Positions 23,244 to 30,871 of a stretch of 37,514 nt of DNA are shown here, piece after piece (within the stretch, counting starts at the first letter, position 1; each line of letters opens with the position of its first letter). The position numbers were made by a program, and so were the translations under genes. Source of the stretch: Chloroflexota bacterium (GTDB taxonomy: Bacteria > Chloroflexota > Anaerolineae > Anaerolineales > Villigracilaceae). The notes beneath the pieces are model-generated. The model was not told where the DNA came from. It saw only the letters and a program-made list of their open reading frames with translations, and did no database searches. The DNA is taken from contig JAJYLQ010000032.1 in the NCBI GenBank assembly GCA_021787595.1, positions 1 to 37,514 of the forward strand. The letters are read 5' to 3'.

Positions 23244-24167
23244 TTAAGTTTGGTGCGATGTACCCTCTGCCATCCTGACTTTTTTCCAATAGCGATACAT
23301 TCCGTCCGCGGACATGCCGAGCGGATTTGCCAATTCATAAGCTCTCACCGCGTCCGCGCTCAGGCCTTGCTTTCGGCCTTCATCATTTACCCAGCCCGTA
23401 AATTTCTGGCGCAATTCTTCGACGGGCGGCTCCTTCGTCATCGCGGCTTCGAGCCAGCGTTCCGCCGAATCCAATTCCTTTTGAACTTCGCTCAAATGCC
23501 ATTCAGGATCGTCGAACACGCCGAAGTGAGTCGGCGCGATGCGCGCGAATTTTTCTCTCTTCAAACGCGCAATCGACTCGCGCCATTTTCCAAAATGCAA
23601 TTCAGGCGGAGGCATTGGGACGCGCAGGTATGGATACCCCGGAATGCGGACTCCGCCGACATCGCCGCTGAAACAAATATCTTCGAACAGATACGCGTAA
23701 TGATGTTCGGCATGACCGGGTGTATTGATCGGAATAAATTCCGCGCTCCCGATCTTTATCGCTTCCGCATCGTTCGCGACGTTGAGTTTATTTTCCGGCA
23801 CAGGCAGGAACTCGCCCCAAAGCGAATCCATCTTGTCGCCGTAGATGCGCGCTGCGCTGGCGAGAAGTTTTTCCGGGTTCAACAAATGCGGCGCGCCGAC
23901 CGGATGAACATAAATCTGTGCACCCTGCCGCGCCAGCCATCCCGCCGCGCCGGCGTGATCGAGATGGATGTGCGTCAGCAATACGTGAGTAACGTCCGCG
24001 ACGCGCAAGCCATTGGCTGCGAGACCCGCTTGAAGTCCCGCGAGAGTCGAGCCGGGGCCGGATTCGATCAGCACCGCGCCGCTCGAGTGCCGAATCAGGT
24101 ACGATGCAATTGCCTGGGACCTGCCCTGGAAGTTCAAGTCAAGTGTGATAACGTCGGTCTTTGCCAT
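23244..24167 (-). CDS. Metallo-beta-lactamase-fold hydrolase
   Basis: The start is ATG 24167 (MAKTDVITLDLNFQGRSQAI) with AGGATG upstream. The 307-residue protein has an MBL domain with the zinc motif THIHLDH (His66, His68, Asp70, His71), a later NTPGHAEHH histidine and FSGDVGG aspartate, and ESGPG near residues 35-39. A helical C-terminal part (about 225-307) ends GMSADGMYRYWKKVRMAEG. It resembles hydroxyacylglutathione hydrolase or lactonase-like 'MBL fold metallo-hydrolases'; the substrate is not known. Its start overlaps the end of the DUF58 gene by 34 bases, so it is the last gene of the moxR-DUF58 transcript. Confidence 0.88.
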   Translation of the reverse strand: MAKTDVITLDLNFQGRSQAIASYLIRHSSGAVLIESGPGSTLAGLQAGLAANGLRVADVTHVLLTHIHLDHAGAAGWLARQGAQIYVHPVGAPHLLNPEKLLASAARIYGDKMDSLWGEFLPVPENKLNVANDAEAIKIGSAEFIPINTPGHAEHHYAYLFEDICFSGDVGGVRIPGYPYLRVPMPPPELHFGKWRESIARLKREKFARIAPTHFGVFDDPEWHLSEVQKELDSAERWLEAAMTKEPPVEELRQKFTGWVNDEGRKQGLSADAVRAYELANPLGMSADGMYRYWKKVRMAEGTSHQT

Positions 24168-25453
24168 TGGGTCACATCCTGTGAAATATGATTCGATGAA
24201 AATGTGGAAAGCGTTCGTCCGATATCGGTATCGCAATAGACGAGGCACACGGGAACGCGCTGTTCCATCAACTGTTGGGCAAGTTTTTCCGTGCCTTTGC
24301 CCCCCGCAAAGCTGTCGGCAGCCATCAGAACGACAACCGGTTTCAGGTCGCGGCGCTGAAGATCATCGGCGGCAACCAGGATATCCGGCGAAACGGTCGG
24401 CGTTACCAAAATCACACTCGAACCCTGCGACAGTTGCCGCGCCTGTGTGCCAACCAGCGCGGCAATGGAGAGTTCGCCTCTGCCTTCGAGATAGGCGAGC
24501 ATCTCCAGGATCTTATTTTGCTGCCGCTCGCTGCGTTCGGCATGGATCATGGTGTAGGCGCGGTCTTCGGTCACGAATCCGACGGCGCGCTTTTGCGCGA
24601 TGAAGTAACGCGCCAGGGAGGCTGTGATGCTGATGCCGTACTCCAGTGTGGAGGGAGGCAGGGTCAACTTTGGTTTGCGGCTGAAGAGCAAACTTTCCAA
24701 AGGAATGTCCGGCGTCTCGAATGGTTTACGTGCCTGTGCCTTTTCCTGCGCATCCAAAAATAGCCAGACCTCTGACTGCGGATCCAATTCGAATTCCTTG
24801 ACCATCAACTGACCGCGCCGCATGGATGTGGGCCAATGGATGCGTTTCATGGGGTCGCCCGGAATGTATTCGCGAACGCCCGCCGCGTGCGGTGTAATGT
24901 CGGTTGATTTGCGGCGGATGACCTGACCGCCCGGCAGCAATCCTGGCGGCGATGGAAATGATGTGATCGGGAAGACCATCGGCAGGATCAGCAGCGTTTT
25001 CTCCGCTGGGAATTTTTTCCTGATGCGGAACAGGCCGAGCGGATCGGATGCCACGAGTGTCGTCGGCCCGAGCGGAAGCGCGCCGCGACGCGTGAGCCAC
25101 GTGCGCGCGATGTAGGATTGTTTTTCGCGCGGCAGGAGACGCGTCAATAGGCGCGAACCTGCCGCGGCGGGCAATGGCATCTCGTTATACAGTTCCACCC
25201 AGAGACCCGGCAGCCGGCTGGTATTCGTGACCTCGAATTGTTCCTTGAAGATATCACCGACACTGGCGCGGGTAAAATCTCCCGCGCGATGCAGTCGAAG
25301 TGAACGTGCAAGGACTCTCACCCAGATCCATGCGCCGATGAGCAGGATCAGGCCCAGATACAAAAGATGCGAATAGAAGGCCGCGCCGGTCACTGCCGAA
25401 CCGAAGATGCCGGTAAAAATCAGAAGGGCAACCACCACACGCCCAACATTCAT
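24134..25453 (-). CDS. DUF58 domain-containing membrane protein
   Basis: A 439-residue protein. Two hydrophobic segments at the N-terminus (about 5-25 and 29-48) anchor it, and the rest is cytoplasmic or surface-exposed. The DUF58 signature is at about 192-222 (GVREYIPGDPMKRIHWPTS, then RRGQLMVKEFE), leading into a von Willebrand A-like region (SEVWLFLDAQ) that lacks an obvious complete MIDAS motif. DUF58 proteins are almost always encoded next to MoxR ATPases, as here, and are thought to act with them as a chaperone for assembly of membrane or periplasmic complexes. It overlaps the moxR stop by four bases (ATGA). Confidence 0.9.
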   Translation of the reverse strand: MNVGRVVVALLIFTGIFGSAVTGAAFYSHLLYLGLILLIGAWIWVRVLARSLRLHRAGDFTRASVGDIFKEQFEVTNTSRLPGLWVELYNEMPLPAAAGSRLLTRLLPREKQSYIARTWLTRRGALPLGPTTLVASDPLGLFRIRKKFPAEKTLLILPMVFPITSFPSPPGLLPGGQVIRRKSTDITPHAAGVREYIPGDPMKRIHWPTSMRRGQLMVKEFELDPQSEVWLFLDAQEKAQARKPFETPDIPLESLLFSRKPKLTLPPSTLEYGISITASLARYFIAQKRAVGFVTEDRAYTMIHAERSERQQNKILEMLAYLEGRGELSIAALVGTQARQLSQGSSVILVTPTVSPDILVAADDLQRRDLKPVVVLMAADSFAGGKGTEKLAQQLMEQRVPVCLVYCDTDIGRTLSTFSSNHISQDVTQWQRPTLSHLT

Positions 25454-26427
25454 TTTGATTTCTTCTTCTCCACAGGTGCCCGGCGGAAATCTCCGCCCGG
25501 CGCAGGCGTGCCGCGAACGATTTCCTGGACGATGCGGTCGGCGCTCAATTCACGCAGACGCGCGGCCGGGCTGACGATGATGCGATGTCCAAGCACGGCC
25601 ACTGCCATATCCTTTACGTCATCCGGGAGAACATGATCGCGGCTGTTCAAGGCGGCGCGCGCCTGCGACGCGCGCGATAAAGCCAGCGTGCCGCGCGGAC
25701 TGGCTCCAAGATAAATATCGGTGCTTTGACGCGTGCGCCGCGTGATGTCGGTGATGTAGCGTTTGGCGGCAGGCGAGACGTACACCGCTTTGATCGCTTC
25801 CGCGACATCCAAAACCTCTTTGGCCCTGGCAACCGGCTTGAGCGTTTCGATCGGATGCCTCAGCCGCTGTTCGTCCAGGATTCTGATCTCGTCCATGAAA
25901 TCCGGATAACCGAGCCGGACGCGCAAAAAGAAGCGGTCAAGCTGGGCTTCGGGAAGCGGAAACGTCCCTTCGTATTCGATTGGGTTTTGCGTGGCAAGCA
26001 CCATGAACGGCTTGGGCAAAATGTGCGTGGAGCCGTCCACCGTGACCTGACGTTCTTCCATTGCCTCGAGCAGGGCGGCCTGCGTCTTGGGCGTGGCGCG
26101 GTTGATCTCGTCTGCCAGAATGATTTGCCCGATGATCGGTCCGGCGCGGAATTCGAATTTGCGCTTTTGCTGGTTATAGATCGAAATGCCAGTCACATCG
26201 CTGGGAAGCATGTCCGGCGTGAATTGGATGCGGTTGAACGTGCAGGCCAGCGATTTCGCCAGGCTGCGCGCCAGCATGGTCTTTCCGACACCCGGCACAT
26301 CTTCGATCAGAATGTGTCCCTGGCACAAAAGGCCGATCACGATCAATTCGATTGCATCCCGCTTGCCGACAATGACTTTTTCGAGATTGTTGATCAATTG
26401 CTCGCCAAACGCCTGAATGTCTGCCAT
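25450..26427 (-). CDS. MoxR-family AAA+ ATPase
   Basis: The start is ATG 26427 (MADIQAFGEQLINNLEKVIVG), with AGAGGA seven bases upstream; a longer frame to 26493 is unlikely. The 325-residue ATPase has Walker A EDVPGVGKT (42-50), Walker B IILADEINR (102-110), and the MoxR-type ATQNPIEYEGTFPLPEAQLDRF sensor region, here split over about 175-197. The C-terminal AAA lid is present. MoxR proteins use ATP to remodel or activate partner complexes. It is the first gene of a three-gene unit with DUF58 and the MBL-fold protein. Confidence 0.95.
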   Translation of the reverse strand: MADIQAFGEQLINNLEKVIVGKRDAIELIVIGLLCQGHILIEDVPGVGKTMLARSLAKSLACTFNRIQFTPDMLPSDVTGISIYNQQKRKFEFRAGPIIGQIILADEINRATPKTQAALLEAMEERQVTVDGSTHILPKPFMVLATQNPIEYEGTFPLPEAQLDRFFLRVRLGYPDFMDEIRILDEQRLRHPIETLKPVARAKEVLDVAEAIKAVYVSPAAKRYITDITRRTRQSTDIYLGASPRGTLALSRASQARAALNSRDHVLPDDVKDMAVAVLGHRIIVSPAARLRELSADRIVQEIVRGTPAPGGDFRRAPVEKKKSK

Positions 26428-26705
26428 GTCAAGTCCTCTGAGATTGGATACGTTGATTCTACCTTGCAAATTGCGAGGCGGGCAGGGCAACAATAAACTT
26501 TATCCACAGATTTAGCAGAGTACGCAGATTGAGAAATCGGGCTCTCCGAGTGATACACGGATGCTTCGGCAAGCTCACCATCGTCCGCGAAGGCCGGCGG
26601 TGGCGCCACGAGACGGCAGCACAGGTTCCGCGGACGGCATGGACCAACGCGGATTTTTTTAATTTCTTTTCCGTGAAATCCGCGTGATCCACCGTTCGCC
26701 CCGAT
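26428..26705. other. Junction region between moxR and the integrative element
   Basis: About 280 bases without a native gene. It holds the moxR upstream region and sequence of intergenic character (ATCCGCGT near 26644 and TCCGCGTGAT near 26678). The helicase frame runs through it to a stop at 26459, but this part does not resemble helicase. TTCTACCTTGCAA at 26457-26469 is repeated at 30591-30603. Confidence 0.5.
26457..26469 (+). repeat. 13-bp direct repeat, left copy (possible attachment site)
   Basis: TTCTACCTTGCAA, identical to 30591-30603. The pair brackets the integrase-to-helicase block. A 13-base match can occur by chance in a window of this size, so this is only a candidate. Confidence 0.3.
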
Positions 26706-27889
26706 GCGCTTGCGGGCGGGTTCAACCCCTGCTTCTGCCATTCCAAACAACCACGAACGAGCCATGCAAGAATGCCGGAATTTTCGCCGCGAAGTTTTGA
26801 TAGCAAATCTTTATCCTGCTTGCGTTCATTCAGTAGTTTTGGATCCAAAACGAATCGAGTATTGAACGGGACTCGCAAAACGCGCCGCCACATGGCGTAA
26901 TCGTCGCCGTCGGGGATGCGCGGGCAGTGGTTCGTTATCATGATGATTTTATGCGTCTGTTTGAACGTGACGGGATTTCCGAATAGAGGGCGGGCTGTGA
27001 TGTAACCGTCACCGGTCAATTGCTTTACGAGTCCGGCGTTTAACTTTTGTCCTTCCCTGCTTTCACTTGCCCATATCAGCCGCTTGTTTCGCAGTGACAC
27101 AACAAACGGACGCGCACCGTCACCATCGTTTTGCCGAATATCCATGAGCGAGTCGGCTTGTGTGTTGAAACAAATATTTTCACCCAACACTGCCGACAGC
27201 AAATCCATGATTGTGCTTTTGCCATTCGCGCCGTCACCCCATAAAATTGGCAAGACTTGTTCTTTCGTTTCTCCAGTTATGCAATAACCAAACAGTCTTT
27301 GCATGAAGGCGATAAGTTCGGCGTCATCGTTGAATATCTCCCGCAGTGCTTTTTCCCACAGCGGGCAAGGTTCATTCAAGCCGCGCCATTCGACCGGACT
27401 CACGGATCGAATGGTATCAATGGGGCGGGCGTCGCGGAATGTTCCAGTGGTCAAGTCAACGATTCCATTCGCAACCGGCAAAAGCATCGAAGGCGTGTCC
27501 CATTCATTACCGCGCAATGCAAAGACAGGCAGAGAAGTCGCAAGCGTTAAGACGTTGGTCATCCTTCGCAGGCTTTGGAGTTGTTCGGCGCGTTTGATAA
27601 AATCGCCTGCTTTTTCTTTGTTGCCTTTTGCGGTTTCATCGCTTGCCTTGCGTAGATATTCAGCGGCTACTTGATTCATCATGCCGACAACTTCGCGCGT
27701 GTCGTCTTTCATCCAAGACTTGCCGCGCCATAAATACCAAGCTGATTCGGAATGGTCATAGCGCGCCTCATTGCCGAAAAAGTAAGCGAATAATTCAGCG
27801 TCCCCGCGTTCGTTGCGTTGCAAGCATTCGTCAAGGTCTATGACTATGGCTTGTTCTGTGATTTGCTTAAGTAGGTCATCGGTCAGCAT
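26459..27889 (-). CDS. D5/P4-type phage primase-helicase, C-terminus replaced
   Basis: ATG 27889 (MLTDDLLKQITEQ) is preferred over TTG 27904; GGAG lies upstream. The N-terminal D5_N region (about 30-190) is followed by a superfamily 3 helicase with Walker A GDGANGKS (218-225), Walker B-like RLIWASE (270-276) and the ITN motif (318-320, MITNHCPRIP), then WRRVLRVPF (334-342). Such proteins unwind DNA at the origin of phages, satellites and plasmids. From about residue 394 (near base 26708) the sequence stops looking like helicase: 83 residues are encoded by chromosomal-type intergenic DNA. The C-terminal winged helix is missing, so the protein is probably inactive or altered, and this marks one end of the element. 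Confidence 0.85.
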   Translation of the reverse strand: MLTDDLLKQITEQAIVIDLDECLQRNERGDAELFAYFFGNEARYDHSESAWYLWRGKSWMKDDTREVVGMMNQVAAEYLRKASDETAKGNKEKAGDFIKRAEQLQSLRRMTNVLTLATSLPVFALRGNEWDTPSMLLPVANGIVDLTTGTFRDARPIDTIRSVSPVEWRGLNEPCPLWEKALREIFNDDAELIAFMQRLFGYCITGETKEQVLPILWGDGANGKSTIMDLLSAVLGENICFNTQADSLMDIRQNDGDGARPFVVSLRNKRLIWASESREGQKLNAGLVKQLTGDGYITARPLFGNPVTFKQTHKIIMITNHCPRIPDGDDYAMWRRVLRVPFNTRFVLDPKLLNERKQDKDLLSKLRGENSGILAWLVRGCLEWQKQGLNPPASASGRTVDHADFTEKKLKKSALVHAVRGTCAAVSWRHRRPSRTMVSLPKHPCITRRARFLNLRTLLNLWIKFIVALPASQFAR

Positions 27890-27893
27890 GATG

Positions 27894-28403
27894 TTATTCT
27901 CCAAACAAGTGAAGTTGTTTCGGCGTCTTTTTGCCGGTCGCTTTGAATTTCACCCCTACCGCCGCGCGGCTTTCGATTTGCATCGGTTTTACATCGTCAT
28001 CGCTGGTCGTGGGATCGCCGTATTCGGGCGCTTCCGTATGGCTGGTCATAAATTGCGGATCGCGTGATTGCGTCCAGTGATTCAACGTCAAATAAATCTG
28101 GTCGCCCCAGCCGCGATTGAATTGCTGCCCCAAGTCCCATATCTTGCTGATTGCCGCGCGGTAGATGATTCCTGTGTCTGTGTTGGTGAAGACGCAGTAT
28201 TCCGCGCCGGCGCGTTCCGCATCATGCAATGCCTGAATGTCGTTTGCAATTGCCGGAGGGAACTGCAACAGGTGACCGGTCTCTATATCTTTGACGTATC
28301 CATTGCCGATGACTTGCCCAACGGTTCTTTTTCCGACCTTTATCACTGTACCTAAAATGATGTGCTTTCGATGGTTCGATTTTGTGTTATTATCGGGTTG
28401 CAT
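27894..28403 (-). CDS. Hypothetical protein of the integrative element
   Basis: The start is ATG 28403 (MQPDNNTKSNHRKHI), preceded by AAAGGA; a longer frame begins at 28448. The 169-residue soluble protein has no recognised domain. Features: a beta-rich N-terminal half (HIILGTVIKVGKRTVGQVIGNG), a central YCVFTNTDTGIIYRAAISKIW region and a charged C-terminus (KFKATGKKTPKQLHLFGE) that resembles the Q-L-x-L-F clamp-binding motif seen in replication proteins. Together with its place directly before the helicase gene, this hints at a role in DNA replication. That is inference only. Confidence 0.6.
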   Translation of the reverse strand: MQPDNNTKSNHRKHIILGTVIKVGKRTVGQVIGNGYVKDIETGHLLQFPPAIANDIQALHDAERAGAEYCVFTNTDTGIIYRAAISKIWDLGQQFNRGWGDQIYLTLNHWTQSRDPQFMTSHTEAPEYGDPTTSDDDVKPMQIESRAAVGVKFKATGKKTPKQLHLFGE

Positions 28404-28465
28404 ATTGATAATCCTTTCCGCCGCGTGTCGTGGTGCCTCTAGCACCACGATTCGCTTTTAAGCGG

Positions 28466-28651
28466 CTATTTGGTTTCGGGTTTTTCCTTTGGGGGAATTT
28501 GTGAAGCTTCAACGCGGGGCGGGTCGGCTTGAATTTCAACCTTGCCCACACCGGACAAAAAAGCGCGCAGTATGTCGAAGTTGCCTTTTATGCTCACGTC
28601 TTGTTTGGTCTTCGGGTCTTCAATGACAATATAAATTTTTAGGTCTTGCAT
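28466..28651 (-). CDS. Small hypothetical protein of the integrative element
   Basis: ATG 28651 (MQDLKIYIVIEDPKTKQDV) is preferred because GAGGTG lies six bases upstream. This gives 61 residues; a longer frame from 28750 crosses a 12-bp hairpin and short direct repeats. Predicted to be a compact beta/alpha protein with a charged Pro/Lys/Glu-rich tail (PPKEKPETK). No family recognised. Confidence 0.55.
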   Translation of the reverse strand: MQDLKIYIVIEDPKTKQDVSIKGNFDILRAFLSGVGKVEIQADPPRVEASQIPPKEKPETK

Positions 28652-28672
28652 GTTCACCTCGTTAGAATCGAA

Positions 28673-28705
28673 AACGGCGTTCATGTTTGTATTATGAACG
28701 CCGTT
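28673..28705 (-). terminator. Intergenic hairpin in the element operon
   Basis: A perfect 12-bp stem AACGGCGTTCAT / ATGAACGCCGTT with a 9-base loop. It lies between the 238-residue gene and the small gene; leftwards it is followed only by a short TTTTCG run, so it may be an attenuator or an RNA-processing site rather than a strong terminator. Confidence 0.55.
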
Positions 28706-28746
28706 CTTATTTTGCTTGCCGAAGTTCGCCGAAGTTCGGCGAAGAT

Positions 28747-29463
28747 TCACATTTGGTTTTCTCTCTCAAAATCCGCGCGGGGCGGTATGTTTCCCGCCTT
28801 ACCTGCTTTGATAATTTTTCTTAATGTGTCATCCTGTAATTGGCTTATGTCTTCGTTCGCCTTTGCTTTTAGCCATTCGTGTAATTCCTGCAAATTAATT
28901 TCAAGCGATGAGTCTTGTTCTAATTTCGGCTTTATTTCTTCCCATGTAATCACCCACCTTAGAGCATTTGCTTTTCTGGTAGGCAATGCGGGGGCTTTTG
29001 TTTTTCGCTTTTTTGTAGCTACCTTCTTACTCTCTCCCGCGTGCTTCGGATTGTCCTGCTTTGCCGCGCTTTGTTCTGCGGGCGGTTGCATTGACGATTT
29101 ATAAGTTTCTTCTTGCAAGAGTCTTTTCATGAACTCCTTGCCATCCTCTTCTCGCAAGTCCATTCCGCCATGCGCGAGAAATTCCGCAAATGCCCTGTCA
29201 GTCAGATTCTCCGAACGAAGCATTGATTCAAATTTGGCAAGGAAAGGGTAATTTTTTAATTCCTGTTCGTGTTGCTCTTTGGTAATTTCGTCAAGTCTAG
29301 AGCTACCTTTTTCCCAATCTCCATCACCTAACATAAATATTCTTTTCAAGAGAAGATACAGAATACTTTTCTTTTCCTGCTTAGTTAACTCATCTTCTCG
29401 CCCACTCTCAATCATTGTCCGGTAATACTCCATAGCCTGTAATACATTTCTGTTTTTAGCCAT
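28747..29463 (-). CDS. Hypothetical protein of the integrative element
   Basis: A 238-residue, highly charged, probably helical protein with AAGGATG upstream of ATG 29463. Residues about 1-115 are an alpha-helical region (MEYYRTMIESGREDELTKQEKKS begins it, given here in part). Residues about 120-165 are a Lys/Ala/Pro-rich linker (KKVATKKRKTKAPALPTRKA), and 168-238 are another helical segment with WITW/WLKAKANEDI-like periodicity. No catalytic motif or known domain is recognised. It is the first gene after the integrase in a minus-strand block that leads to the helicase, so a regulatory or replication role is possible. Confidence 0.6.
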   Translation of the reverse strand: MAKNRNVLQAMEYYRTMIESGREDELTKQEKKSILYLLLKRIFMLGDGDWEKGSSRLDEITKEQHEQELKNYPFLAKFESMLRSENLTDRAFAEFLAHGGMDLREEDGKEFMKRLLQEETYKSSMQPPAEQSAAKQDNPKHAGESKKVATKKRKTKAPALPTRKANALRWVITWEEIKPKLEQDSSLEINLQELHEWLKAKANEDISQLQDDTLRKIIKAGKAGNIPPRADFERENQM

Positions 29464-29494
29464 AGTGTGAACATCCTTTTTACTTTTCCCACCC

Positions 29495-29577
29495 GTGACG
29501 TGCTAGAATTACGTCACCGAGTCGGTTGGGTCGGTTCGGTCATGCCCTGAACGCTTCCACGTTGCAGGGCTTTTTTT
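29495..29577 (+). ncRNA. Candidate small RNA with terminator
   Basis: Between the integrase stop and the upstream start of the 238-residue gene there is a -10-like TAGAAT (29504-29509), flanked by an inverted repeat GTGACGT / ACGTCAC (29495-29501 and 29511-29517). Downstream come the related GTCGGTT and GGTCGGTTC units, and then a hairpin GCCCTG / CAGGGC (29544-29549, 29565-29570) followed by seven T on the plus strand. No plus-strand gene is there to need this terminator. A good -35 is not visible, so this is a weak prediction. Confidence 0.35.
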
Positions 29578-29580
29578 ATT

Positions 29581-30549
29581 TTACAGCAAATTGTCAGCCG
29601 GTGCGCCGCGTTCGTGTGCGCTGCGCAAGTCTTCGCTTGTCTGCTTGATATATCTTTCCAGTAGCGATAAATCCGAATGCCCCAATAACCGCGCAACGGT
29701 CAACAGGTCAACGCCCGCGCGGTTCATCGCCAGTGCGAACGCCCGCCGGAATGAATGCAGCGAAGGGGCAGGCACACCGGCACGCTTTGCCCGTCTCAAA
29801 AAGATTTGACGCAAGCCGTTCATGTGCAAGCGTTCGCCTTCATCCGTGACAAACAACGCCCGCGTCGAGTCTTCGCGCATTTTCAAATAAGCACGCAAGG
29901 CACGCCGCGCCGACCGTCCGATAAAAACGCTTCGCGGTTTACGGCTTTTACTTTTGCGGATTAGAACGTCACCGGTCAGCGCGTCAATATCTTGTTTGTC
30001 TAGGGCAAGCAGTTCACCCGCGCGGACTCCTGTGTCCAGTAAAAACAAAATAATAGCGCGGTCGCGTTCGTCTGTGAATTTGCCGCGCTTGCATGTGTCA
30101 AGCATTGCGCGGGTCGTTTCAAGCGACACCGGTTCAAGCGGTTCAATGTCCACTTTCGGCGGTTTCACTTTCCGCAATGGATCGCGCCAGTCAGCCGGTT
30201 CAAATTCAACCGCATACCATCGCAGGAAGACGCGCACAGTTCGGTAAAACGCATGGACGCCGCCCGCTTTGTGTCCGCGTTCGGTCATGGCAATAAAAAA
30301 CCCCCGAAGCAATTCAGGGGTTATTTGGTCAATGGTTCTGACGGCTTGCGTGTCACACCAGTTAATAAACTTTTGTAAGTTCATGCGGTAAAAGTCAAGC
30401 GTCTTTTTCGTTAAGTTTTGGGCTTTGCGGTCGAGCAGAAAAGCCGCCGCAAGCGTGGATAAGTAAACATCTTGCGCTAAAGAATTTGCCGAATCAGGCG
30501 CTCTGCTTTGTAATATATTCTTCTGGTCATGCGGCGGGAGGGTTGTCAT
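29581..30549 (-). CDS. Tyrosine recombinase/integrase (XerC/D-like)
   Basis: A 322-residue recombinase. The N-terminal SAM-like core-binding domain is at about 30-120 (AAAFLLDRKAQNLTKKTLDFY). The catalytic domain is at about 140-310 with Arg176 (DTGVRAGELLAL), Lys199/Lys201, His265 and Arg268 (HSFRRAF), His291 (LGHSD) and nucleophile Tyr300 (LERYIKQ). All catalytic residues are present. It is compact and Xer-like, and would integrate and excise the element whose other genes follow on the same strand down to the helicase. Its start lies 100 bases before the tRNA-Arg gene. The true attachment site is not certain. Confidence 0.93.
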   Translation of the reverse strand: MTTLPPHDQKNILQSRAPDSANSLAQDVYLSTLAAAFLLDRKAQNLTKKTLDFYRMNLQKFINWCDTQAVRTIDQITPELLRGFFIAMTERGHKAGGVHAFYRTVRVFLRWYAVEFEPADWRDPLRKVKPPKVDIEPLEPVSLETTRAMLDTCKRGKFTDERDRAIILFLLDTGVRAGELLALDKQDIDALTGDVLIRKSKSRKPRSVFIGRSARRALRAYLKMREDSTRALFVTDEGERLHMNGLRQIFLRRAKRAGVPAPSLHSFRRAFALAMNRAGVDLLTVARLLGHSDLSLLERYIKQTSEDLRSAHERGAPADNLL

Positions 30550-30590
30550 AGGTCACTTTTTCTATTTTGCGGCGCTATCTTTAGGGCTTT

Positions 30591-30603
30591 TTCTACCTTG
30601 CAA
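30591..30603 (+). repeat. 13-bp direct repeat, right copy (possible attachment site)
   Basis: TTCTACCTTGCAA, identical to 26457-26469, placed between the integrase start and the tRNA-Arg gene. Low-weight evidence for an element of about 4.1 kb. Confidence 0.3.
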
Positions 30604-30648
30604 TCCGCAATAAGCAAAGAAGAAAATCTCGTGTATAATTTTCGTCAC

Positions 30649-30721
30649 GCCCCCGTAGCTCAATGGATAGAGTGCCTGACTTCGAATCAGTAGGTTGAGA
30701 GTTCGAGCCTCTCCGGGGGCG
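30649..30721 (+). tRNA. tRNA-Arg (anticodon TCG)
   Basis: A 73-base cloverleaf: acceptor GCCCCCG / CGGGGGC (30649-30655, 30714-30720) with discriminator G. The D-arm is around GCTCAATGGATAGAGT, the anticodon loop is CTTCGAA (anticodon TCG, reading CGA), and the T-arm is GAGAG TTCGAGC CTCTC. No CCA is encoded. TATAAT at 30634-30639 is a good -10 box. A T-run (CCTTTTTT) follows directly. Tyrosine-recombinase genes lie on both sides, and the 3' end of the tRNA faces the second integrase, the usual arrangement for a tRNA attachment site. Confidence 0.95.
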
Positions 30722-30871
30722 CCTTTTTTAGCAGTTTTTCGATGATTTTCTCTATTTTTTGGGGCATTTTGAATCGATACTTCGATGATCGGTGCAAGTC
30801 GGTGCAACACATCCAGCGCAGGACAAAGATTAGGCACATCTAATTGCGTTGACGATGTGGACAAGTACCAA

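Noticed and set aside
26716-26732. T-arm-like sequence (GCGGG TTCAACC CCTGC) that might be a tRNA 3' remnant and attachment site
   Set aside because: The same bases encode the native helicase segment QKQGLNPPA on the minus strand, and no matching acceptor 5' strand or other tRNA parts are nearby.
26394-26765. Minus-strand frame of 123 codons overlapping the start of moxR
   Set aside because: It lies in another frame over the helicase end and intergenic sequence, with no ribosome binding site and no family resemblance.
28720-28745. Short tandem copies of GAAGTTCGCC/GAAGTTCGGC as a possible iteron or CRISPR start
   Set aside because: Only about three short units without spacers; too few for an iteron array or CRISPR. 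No CRISPR array was seen anywhere in the window.
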